DNA of 6,704 nt from Clostridia bacterium (GTDB lineage: Bacteria; Bacillota_A; Clostridia; Peptostreptococcales; JAAYPU01): positions 1 to 6,704 of the forward strand of contig JAKSCF010000323.1 in assembly GCA_022360735.1 (NCBI GenBank), given 5' to 3'. Below the pieces are notes generated by a model that saw nothing but the letters and a program-made list of their open reading frames with translations, was not told the DNA's origin and did not search any database. Positions 1 through 5,456 of this stretch are shown piece by piece. The first letter of the stretch is position 1; each line of letters starts with the position of its first letter. A program made the translations under genes and the position numbers.

Positions 1-395
1 TGCAAAGAAAAGTATTAACCAGTATCTTAATAGAAATAGTCATAACAGTTGCTTGTATATACTTATTAATTCCTGATCCTCAAATTGGGGTGTATGGGTA
101 TATTGCCGGTTTTTTACTGAGTGTGATTTTAATTTCATTGAGGAATTTTGTCATTTTAAATAAATTAGGATACATTCGAATTGATTATTTTAGGATACTA
201 ATAAAACCTTGTATATCTTTTGTGTGGATGCTTGCTATCGTTAAATTGAGTAATGCGTTTTTAATATCCATTGGTTTTACTTATAATATGATCTTATCTG
301 GTTTATTGGGAATTATTTCATTTGTTGTTTTACTTCTAGTGAGTGGTATTTTTACATGGAACCAATTTAAAAACACGCTCAACTTTAAGAAATAA
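1..395 (+). CDS. C-terminal part of a SpoVB/MurJ-like polysaccharide flippase (5' end outside window)
   Basis: The frame is open from the first bases of the window (first full codon at position 3) to the TAA at 393-395, so this is the last 130 codons of a longer gene and not a gene starting at the GTG near 90. The visible part is very hydrophobic, with about four membrane segments separated by short basic loops, and ends in a short polar tail (NTLNFKK). The segment reading IPDPQIGVYGYIAGFLLS resembles the last third of SpoVB-type proteins of the MATE/MOP flippase superfamily, where an 'IP.IGI.GY..G' stretch precedes a helix. Members of that family move lipid-linked sugars or peptidoglycan precursors across the membrane, and SpoVB acts in spore cortex formation. 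The family call rests on this resemblance only; another multi-pass membrane protein is possible. It is convergent with the minus-strand operon. Confidence 0.6.
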   Translation, partial: QRKVLTSILIEIVITVACIYLLIPDPQIGVYGYIAGFLLSVILISLRNFVILNKLGYIRIDYFRILIKPCISFVWMLAIVKLSNAFLISIGFTYNMILSGLLGIISFVVLLLVSGIFTWNQFKNTLNFKK

Positions 396-402
396 TCTAA
401 AG

Positions 403-441
403 GAAATAAAAACAAATGAGCCGCTGGCACAGCGGCTCATT
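403..441 (-). terminator. Intrinsic terminator of the CoA-transferase/transporter/amidase operon, possibly bidirectional
   Basis: A perfect 12-bp stem (AATGAGCCGCTG at 415-426, CAGCGGCTCATT at 430-441) closes a 3-nt loop. On the minus strand it is followed by a U-rich tract (TGTTTTTATTTCC, 414-402), as expected for an intrinsic terminator 83 nt after the amidase stop. On the plus strand it sits 19 nt after the flippase stop but its tail is weak (AATAGACTG), so it ends the plus-strand gene less convincingly. Confidence 0.85.
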
Positions 442-524
442 AATAGACTGTAAGTTATTTTTAATAGGTTGTAATGGATTTTCAAAAGAGTTACTCAAGA
501 ATAATGAAGCGTTTCTTAATATTT

Positions 525-2018
525 TTAGAACTCTACTGCCGGGACACTAACCGGTGGTTTTCTATGGTGAGTAGTCTGCTCAAATCCATATGCAATTTCA
601 ATTATGCTGGGTTCATCCCATTCCCTGGCTAGAATTTCTAATCCAACAGGAACGCCAATGGGTGCATCCTTTGTAGATTTTGTAAACCCTGCAGAAACCA
701 CACATGCCGGAAAACCTGTTACAGAGCCTAAAACTCCATTTCTTTGAATCTGAGTTTCCCCAACTTTTACGACAGGGCATTTTTGATGCGGATACATGAT
801 CACATCGATATTATATTTTGCCATAATATGTGTGACTTGATTTCTAAGCCATATTCTTTTTATGAGTCTTTCGTTATATTCGGGCGTATCCGTTTCAAGT
901 TTTTCCGCAGTTATAATATTATCTTCTATTCCCTTATGGTATTTTCCAGATTTAATAACATCACTCAGTGAGTTAACCATTGAAAGCTTTCCTAAATCCC
1001 TTAAATAAATATCTAGATCCCTTTTTAAATCATATAAATGTACACTAATTTCTTTGACCAATTGATCTGCATCTATATACTCCTCAATCTCTATTATAGA
1101 AGCACCTTGGCTTTGCATATCTTCCAGAGCTTTATTAATAACATCGTTGACTTCTAAATGCACTTCATCTTTGCCAAAAAAACTGTTTAAAATTCCAATC
1201 CTTTTTCCTTTTAAACCATCTGCTTTTAAAAATTGTATATAGGAATCACTTTTTTTTCCTATTGACCAAGCAGTGGCAGGATCGGAGGGATCATATCCTG
1301 ATATGACATCTAAAACTTTTACTGCATCTTCAACGGTACGAGCAATAGGTCCGGCAGTATCTTGAGTTAAAGAATACGGAACGATTCCATCTCTGCTGAC
1401 TAACCCAATAGTAGGTCTAAAACCCACTAAGTTACATGCCGAAGCAGGTGATCTAATAGAATTGATGGTATCAGTACCTATGCCAACCAATCCATAATTG
1501 GCTGTTATTCCGGCACCGGTTCCTCCGCTGGATCCCCCTGGAGATCGCGTTAAATCATAAGGATTCAGAGTTTGACCTAATTTGGAGCTAATGGTTTCTC
1601 CCCAAACAGCAAATTCATGTAAATTAACCTTGGCAAGAATTATTGCTCCAGCCTGTCTTAAACGTTTGGTAATAAAAGCATCGTCATGAGGTATAACGCC
1701 TTCCAAACTTAAAGAACCTGCTGTTGTTTCCATATCTTTGGTATCGACATTGTCCTTTAACAATACAGGAATACCATGTAATGGTCCGGTAAACCCACTT
1801 TGAATCAACTTTTTATCTAGTTCATTTGCTTCATCGATAGCTTTAGGATTTATTGTGATCACTGCATTTAAAGAAGGTCCCTTTTTATCATATTCATGTA
1901 TTCTGTCTATATAAGACATTACAAGCTGTTTACATGTGATTGTGCCATTTTTCATAGCCTGATGTACGTCTGAAATGGTAGCTTCTAAAATATTAAAACC
2001 TTGATATAATTCAGCCAT
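525..2018 (-). CDS. Amidase-signature family hydrolase
   Basis: A 497-residue protein of the amidase signature (AS) family, which includes GatA, FAAH and many bacterial amidases that hydrolyse carboxamides to the acid and ammonia or an amine. The Ser-cisSer-Lys triad can be placed: Lys88 in HGIPVLLKDN, cis-Ser163 in SPGGSSGG, and nucleophile Ser187 in GTDTINSIRSP. The 24-residue spacing of the two serines matches the FAAH pattern as recalled. The stretch VGFRPTIGLVSRDGIVP with TQDTAGPIARTVEDA (about 198-232) is typical of the stand-alone amidase branch. The length fits a complete enzyme, and no signal peptide is seen, so it should be cytoplasmic. ATG at 2016-2018 follows GAAGGTG (2024-2030) by 5 nt. 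It starts 28 nt after the transporter stop and is the last gene of the operon. The residues before the nucleophile are Ile-Asn rather than the common Gly-Gly. No GatB or GatC lies beside it, so a tRNA amidotransferase role is unlikely. The substrate is unknown. Confidence 0.93.
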   Translation of the reverse strand: MAELYQGFNILEATISDVHQAMKNGTITCKQLVMSYIDRIHEYDKKGPSLNAVITINPKAIDEANELDKKLIQSGFTGPLHGIPVLLKDNVDTKDMETTAGSLSLEGVIPHDDAFITKRLRQAGAIILAKVNLHEFAVWGETISSKLGQTLNPYDLTRSPGGSSGGTGAGITANYGLVGIGTDTINSIRSPASACNLVGFRPTIGLVSRDGIVPYSLTQDTAGPIARTVEDAVKVLDVISGYDPSDPATAWSIGKKSDSYIQFLKADGLKGKRIGILNSFFGKDEVHLEVNDVINKALEDMQSQGASIIEIEEYIDADQLVKEISVHLYDLKRDLDIYLRDLGKLSMVNSLSDVIKSGKYHKGIEDNIITAEKLETDTPEYNERLIKRIWLRNQVTHIMAKYNIDVIMYPHQKCPVVKVGETQIQRNGVLGSVTGFPACVVSAGFTKSTKDAPIGVPVGLEILAREWDEPSIIEIAYGFEQTTHHRKPPVSVPAVEF

Positions 2019-2046
2019 TCGTTCACCTTCTTTTGAAATATAATTT

Positions 2047-3399
2047 TTAAACCGGAAGGAAAAGTACGCCTAGGATAAATACGAGCCCGCTCAATAACAT
2101 AATACTGATTGAATATCCTAATATATCTCTTGCCTTTAAGCCTGTGATACCAAGAAGCGCTATGGCCCAGAATGGTTGAAGCATATTAGTCCAAGTATTA
2201 CCATAGGCAACACATAGCGCAGTTTTTATAACAGAATAGTCAATCATTTCTGCGGATTTTATTGCGATTGGTCCCATAACTGCCCATTGACCTCCACCAC
2301 TTGGAACAAATATATTTACTAAACTAGCTGTTAAGAACATCCATAAAGGGAAGGTAAATTGTGATGATAGATCAACTAGACCTTGTGCAAATATATCTAC
2401 CATACCTGAAAATCTTACCATGCCCATTATTCCGGCATATAATGGGAATTGGAATATGATACCACTTACAGATACTGTAGCCGTTTTTAATGCGTTAACA
2501 TATCGATATACTGTGCCGTGCATTAAGATTCCGGCAAATAAAAAGGTGGAGTTAACAATGTTGAGATCTAAAGAAAATCCTTTTGTAGCAAAGTGATAAA
2601 CAACATAAATCAGGCCAAGTCCGCCTAAAACTATGTTGATAATTCTGCTGTGATTTAATCGATCGCCTATACTGGGGTTGCCAGGTAGTTTTGCGGGAAT
2701 TTCGTCATCGACAGCAAGAACTTGAAGGACATCTTCATCAGCTTGTGTATATTCATCTGATTTTTTAGGGTGCAGCAGTATAGCAAATAATGGAGGTAAT
2801 ATGACTAACGATAGGGTAACCACTAAGTTCATAGGGTTAAACATATAATCAGACATAGTAATTATCCCAATTTCTTCTTCTAAGAAATGTCCCGGCGTTG
2901 CTATTAATAATCCAACCGATGCCGACATGCCTCCATGCCACATCATCTGTCCAACATAAGCACCTGCGCCAATAAGTCCGTATTCAAAAGGAATTTTTTT
3001 AATGTGTAATGATTTTGCGACTTCTTTAGCCAGTAAAGCACCTAATATTAATGAAAGCCCCCAATGTACAAGAGCAACACCAGTCGATACGATGGTTACT
3101 AAGAAAACCGCTTGCTTGCTGTTACTTGGAACAGAAGCTAATTTTCTAATCCATCTTTTGGCAATGGGCGCATTGGCAATAGTTGAAGCGGTAATAACCA
3201 TTAATGCCATTTGCATACTAAATGTTAAAAGGCTCCAAAATCCATCATACCAGTTAATAACCATTTGCATTGGTGTATTGTTGGCAATGGTGATGCCTAA
3301 AATAAATGCAACAAAAGTCAATAAAACTGCAAAAATACTTGGATCAGGTACATACTTCAAAGATAATCTTGTAAGGACCATACCCATTTTTCTAATCAT
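2047..3399 (-). CDS. atoE: AtoE-type short-chain fatty acid transporter
   Basis: A 450-residue integral membrane protein that matches the AtoE short-chain fatty acid transporter family along its whole length (E. coli AtoE is about 440 residues). Family landmarks seen are the N-terminal YVPDPSIFAVLLTF (16-29), DGFWSLLTFSMQMAL (52-66), FPLYAGIMGM (318-327), the near-invariant VPSGGGQWAVMGP (365-377) and MLQPFWAIALLGITGL (406-421). About ten hydrophobic segments can be marked, with one acidic cytoplasmic-type loop at about 212-250. In E. coli the gene belongs to the acetoacetate/butyrate ato operon beside a class I CoA-transferase; here the neighbour is a class III CoA-transferase, so the cargo is probably a small monocarboxylate but need not be butyrate or acetoacetate. 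ATG 3397-3399 has AAAGGATGG (3406-3414) upstream, and an in-frame stop at 3427-3429 excludes a longer N-terminus. The symbol is given for family membership, not proven function. Confidence 0.93.
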   Translation of the reverse strand: MIRKMGMVLTRLSLKYVPDPSIFAVLLTFVAFILGITIANNTPMQMVINWYDGFWSLLTFSMQMALMVITASTIANAPIAKRWIRKLASVPSNSKQAVFLVTIVSTGVALVHWGLSLILGALLAKEVAKSLHIKKIPFEYGLIGAGAYVGQMMWHGGMSASVGLLIATPGHFLEEEIGIITMSDYMFNPMNLVVTLSLVILPPLFAILLHPKKSDEYTQADEDVLQVLAVDDEIPAKLPGNPSIGDRLNHSRIINIVLGGLGLIYVVYHFATKGFSLDLNIVNSTFLFAGILMHGTVYRYVNALKTATVSVSGIIFQFPLYAGIMGMVRFSGMVDIFAQGLVDLSSQFTFPLWMFLTASLVNIFVPSGGGQWAVMGPIAIKSAEMIDYSVIKTALCVAYGNTWTNMLQPFWAIALLGITGLKARDILGYSISIMLLSGLVFILGVLFLPV

Positions 3400-3507
3400 T
3401 TCATACCATCCTTTCCTTTTATTAATTTAGAGTATAAGCTTGTTAGATAAATCACCTCCTTTGGTTGTTGTGATTGCTTATTTTGCTGTAAATAATAAGA
3501 AGCGTCA
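3396..3507 (-). promoter_or_regulatory. Intergenic region with an orphan perfect Shine-Dalgarno ahead of atoE
   Basis: The 108-nt gap between the CoA-transferase stop and the atoE ATG holds AAAGGAGGTGAT (minus strand, 3462-3451), almost the full anti-16S complement, with no ATG, GTG or TTG at normal distance downstream. The only frame starting there uses the GTG inside the motif (3455-3453) and runs 19 codons to a TGA at 3398-3396, overlapping the atoE ATG as ATGA. atoE has its own weaker site (AAAGGATGG). No hairpin or promoter was seen. It may be a ribosome standby or coupling site, or a remnant of a lost gene. Confidence 0.5.
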
Positions 3508-4692
3508 TCAAATAATCCCTTTTTCATTAAGTTTAATAATTTCTTCCATAGTAAACCCTAATGCCTTCAAAATAGATTCGTTGTCTTCCCCTAAAAATGG
3601 AGAAGGTTTTTCTATCTTGGAGGGGGTCTCGCTAAATTTTATTGGTAATGCCGGTATTTGAAAGTTGCCTATGGTTGGCTGTTCGATTTCAACAATCATA
3701 TTTCTAGCTTTTATTTGGGGATTATTGATAACATCTTCAACATTGTTAATAGGACCACATGGTATGCCATTGTTATCCAAAACATCTATCCATTCTTGAG
3801 TTGTTTTTGTTATAAAAATTTCTTCCAGTTCTTTTTCTAATTCAGCGTTATTCTTTACCCTTAGGTGATTTGTTTTATATTTAACATCTTTTAATAAATC
3901 TGATCTGTTAATTAATTGGCAAAACTGAGCCCATAATGGGTCATTACCAATAGCAATAATGATAAAATCATCCTTAGTGGTATAGGTTGAAAAAGGAGCA
4001 ATTGAAGGATGTCTATTTCCAATAGGCTTAGGAATTTTTCCACTGGTTAAATATCTGGCTAATGCATTTTCAAGTACCGCAACTTGACAGTCCAACATAG
4101 ATACATCAATTTTCTGACCTTTTTTTGTGATGTCACGATACCTTAATGCACCCAATATGCCTATAGCTGTAAAAACACCGGCAAAAATGTCTCCTATGGA
4201 TGCCCCAACTTTTGTGGGTATGCCACCTTCTTGTCCTGTTATACTCATCATACCGCCTAAACCTTGAATGATTAAATCATAGGCGGGTTTATGGGAATAG
4301 GGTCCTGTATGACCGAAGCCTGAAGAAGCCGCATAAATAATTTCTTTATTAATCTCTTTTAATGTTTCATATCCCAAACCTAATTTTTCCATAGTGCCGG
4401 GTCTAAAATTTTCTACGATAACATCTGCTTCCTTTATAAGTTTTTTTAAAATCTCTTTTCCTTCATTGGTTTTTAAATTTAAGGTAATACTTTTTTTGTT
4501 TCTGTTAATGCTGGTAAAATAGGCACTATAATCATTAATAAAGGGACCAAACTGCCTTGAATCATCACCCACTCCCGGTCTTTCAACTTTTAGTACTTCT
4601 GCTCCCATATCCCCTAGAACCATGGTACAATAGGGCCCCGCTAAAACTCTGGTTAAATCGATTACTTTTATACCCTCAAGAGCTTTTTGCAT
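3508..4692 (-). CDS. Class III (CaiB/BaiF family) CoA-transferase
   Basis: A 394-residue protein of the family III CoA-transferases (CaiB, Frc, BaiF), which move CoA between carboxylic acids through an aspartyl-CoA thioester. The N-terminus LEGIKVIDLTRVLAGPYCTM (5-24), LGDMGAEVLKVERPGVGDD (26-44), SINRNKKSITLNL (61-73) and VIVENFRPGTMEKLGLGYE (91-109) are standard signatures. Asp168 in VGASIGDIFAGVFTAIGIL fits the catalytic aspartate of formyl-CoA transferase (Asp169). The C-terminal GIPCGPINNVEDVINNPQ (about 310-327) is the usual second-half motif. The length is normal for the family. ATG 4690-4692 has a strong AAGGAGGT (4701-4708) 8 nt upstream. It is the first structural gene after the attenuator, followed by the transporter and the amidase. 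It likely activates the acid handled by the operon, but the donor and acceptor cannot be read from the sequence. Confidence 0.95.
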   Translation of the reverse strand: MQKALEGIKVIDLTRVLAGPYCTMVLGDMGAEVLKVERPGVGDDSRQFGPFINDYSAYFTSINRNKKSITLNLKTNEGKEILKKLIKEADVIVENFRPGTMEKLGLGYETLKEINKEIIYAASSGFGHTGPYSHKPAYDLIIQGLGGMMSITGQEGGIPTKVGASIGDIFAGVFTAIGILGALRYRDITKKGQKIDVSMLDCQVAVLENALARYLTSGKIPKPIGNRHPSIAPFSTYTTKDDFIIIAIGNDPLWAQFCQLINRSDLLKDVKYKTNHLRVKNNAELEKELEEIFITKTTQEWIDVLDNNGIPCGPINNVEDVINNPQIKARNMIVEIEQPTIGNFQIPALPIKFSETPSKIEKPSPFLGEDNESILKALGFTMEEIIKLNEKGII

Positions 4693-4700
4693 TTTTTAAT

Positions 4701-4708
4701 ACCTCCTT
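4701..4708 (-). promoter_or_regulatory. Strong ribosome binding site of the CoA-transferase
   Basis: AAGGAGGT lies 8 nt before the ATG at 4692 and only about 15 nt after the U-tract of the upstream hairpin. Translation is therefore strong once transcription passes the terminator. Confidence 0.85.
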
Positions 4709-4723
4709 AATTCGTCTAATTTC

Positions 4724-4764
4724 AAAAAACAAAAAGAGAACATAAGAAAACCTTAGGCTCTCTT
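4724..4764 (-). terminator. Intrinsic terminator/attenuator between the hutP-like gene and the CoA-transferase
   Basis: Read on the minus strand, AAGAGAGCCTAAG (4764-4752) pairs with CTTATGTTCTCTT (4746-4734) around a 5-nt GTTTT loop: 13 positions with one C-U mismatch and one G-U pair. A U-tract of TTT-G-TTTTTT (4733-4724) follows. It lies after the HutP-like stop and about 31 nt before the CoA-transferase start. This is the position of the regulated terminator between hutP and hutH in Bacillus. It could also be a simple partial terminator that lowers expression of the later genes. Confidence 0.8.
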
Positions 4765-4771
4765 ATATTCT

Positions 4772-4820
4772 CTCATCACTTTGCCTTTAAAAATTAAAAC
4801 ACTTAATCACTTATCACTTT
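4772..4820 (-). promoter_or_regulatory. Candidate HutP-type RNA binding site: NAG triplets in AAGTGAT heptads
   Basis: On the minus strand the leader reads AAG-TGAT-AAG-TGATT-AAG (4819-4802), then after a U-rich gap AAG-TGAT-GAG (4781-4772), just upstream of the terminator stem. HutP of Bacillus binds clusters of NAG triplets separated by 4-nt spacers. The first two triplets here have exactly that spacing and the third is one base further away. A related TAG-TGAT overlaps the stop codon of the HutP-like gene (4859-4853). The match is by eye, and AT-rich DNA gives chance AG dinucleotides, but the shared TGAT spacer argues for a real repeat. Confidence 0.55.
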
Positions 4821-4856
4821 ATAATATTTAATTGTATATTTTTTTATTTTATATCA

Positions 4857-5315
4857 CTATTTAATAAATCTTTTTTTTTTTTTTTGTTCTATATGCATGA
4901 TTCCTAAACCGGCACGTTCATGATTGGTTAATTTATGGGCTGCCGAATAACCATAGACTGCAACACTCAGCCATTTATCTTTTCTAACTAAAGCAATTTT
5001 CAATGAATAGCTCATATTAACAGGTACATGGAGAAATAATCCATTTGAAGCTTCAATTGTGGCATGTACAGCAGCATGTATATCATCTGAACATTCTTTT
5101 CTCAATATGTCAAGGCTACATCCCATGGCTATTGTAGAGTTATTAATCTTTCTTGCAACATCATTAGAAATTCCGCCAATTTCAGTTATGCCACATAGAA
5201 ATCCTAGATTTTTTAAATAGTTTATAATTTTTTTTTCATTTTCTCTAGAAGACATAGATAATAATAAAGCAGCCTTACCTATAGATATGGATTTATTAAG
5301 TAGTAGGCTTTCCAT
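4857..5315 (-). CDS. HutP-family RNA-binding antitermination protein
   Basis: A 152-residue protein that resembles Bacillus HutP (148 residues), a hexameric RNA-binding antiterminator that needs L-histidine and Mg2+. The clearest match is HAAVHATIEASNG (80-92) against HutP HALYHATMEALHG, followed by KIALVRKDKWLSVAVYGYSAA (106-126) and NHERAGLGIMHI (131-142), against the HutP C-terminus EHETFGVGINHI. The three metal-binding histidines of HutP (73, 77, 138) correspond to His80, His84 and His132. The arginine of HutP soon after HATMEALHG (Arg88) aligns with Leu95, so the amino-acid ligand may differ. After the family's normal end there is a lysine tail coded by a run of 15 A (4871-4885). The ATG at 5315 has AAGGAG at 5333-5328, a long 12-nt spacing; an out-of-frame ATG at 5323 lies nearer. 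A sigma-A-like promoter precedes it and an attenuator follows. It is not called hutP because no hut genes are present. Confidence 0.87.
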   Translation of the reverse strand: MESLLLNKSISIGKAALLLSMSSRENEKKIINYLKNLGFLCGITEIGGISNDVARKINNSTIAMGCSLDILRKECSDDIHAAVHATIEASNGLFLHVPVNMSYSLKIALVRKDKWLSVAVYGYSAAHKLTNHERAGLGIMHIEQKKKKRFIK

Positions 5316-5342
5316 GTTATCATTGTTCTCCTTTTTATAATA

Positions 5343-5372
5343 AATATATATTCAATAAACCCCTTTTGTCAA
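5343..5372 (-). promoter_or_regulatory. Sigma-A-like promoter for the hutP-like operon
   Basis: On the minus strand a perfect -35 TTGACA (5372-5367) is followed by TATATA (5350-5345, 16-nt spacer) or TATATT (5348-5343, 18-nt spacer), 28 nt or more before the ATG of the HutP-like gene. Upstream, CAATA and TATTG form a short inverted repeat across about 5395-5376 that might be an operator, but this is weak. Confidence 0.75.
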
Positions 5373-5411
5373 GCACAATATTTTGAGATGTATTGGTTGA
5401 CCAGATACAGT

Positions 5412-5445
5412 TATAGCCGGTATCCTGTAAAAGATACCGGCTATA
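5412..5445 (-). terminator. Long perfect hairpin after the enolase-superfamily gene
   Basis: TATAGCCGGTATC (5412-5424) and GATACCGGCTATA (5433-5445) form a perfect 13-bp stem with an 8-nt loop, 11 nt after the stop of the enolase-superfamily gene. It probably separates that unit from the hutP-like operon. Neither strand has a clear U-tract after the stem (the minus strand continues ACTGTATCTGG), so it is a poor intrinsic terminator and may act as an mRNA 3'-end stabiliser or with a factor. Confidence 0.55.
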
Positions 5446-5456
5446 TAGTGTTGTTA

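Noticed and set aside
90..395. A small independent membrane protein starting at the GTG at 90
   Set aside because: The same frame is open to the window edge and codes hydrophobic flippase-like sequence before that GTG, so it is the tail of a longer gene.
744..971. Plus-strand open frame inside the amidase gene
   Set aside because: It lies antisense to a well-supported amidase with intact family motifs, has no ribosome site and resembles nothing known.
525..2018. GatA subunit of the Glu-tRNA(Gln) amidotransferase
   Set aside because: No gatB or gatC is adjacent, and the sequence around the nucleophile (GTDTINSIR) fits the stand-alone amidase branch better.
3002..3430. 142-codon plus-strand open frame over the start of the transporter gene
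   Set aside because: It is the mirror of the AtoE coding frame; the hydrophobic content is a by-product and no ribosome site precedes it.
4772..4859. CRISPR-like or direct-repeat array from the AGTGAT copies
   Set aside because: The repeats are only 6-7 nt, irregularly spaced outside the tandem pair and in a leader ahead of a terminator, which fits an RNA-protein site better.
4857..5315. True hutP controlling histidine degradation
   Set aside because: No hutH, hutU, hutI or hutG follows; the downstream genes are a CoA-transferase, a transporter and an amidase.
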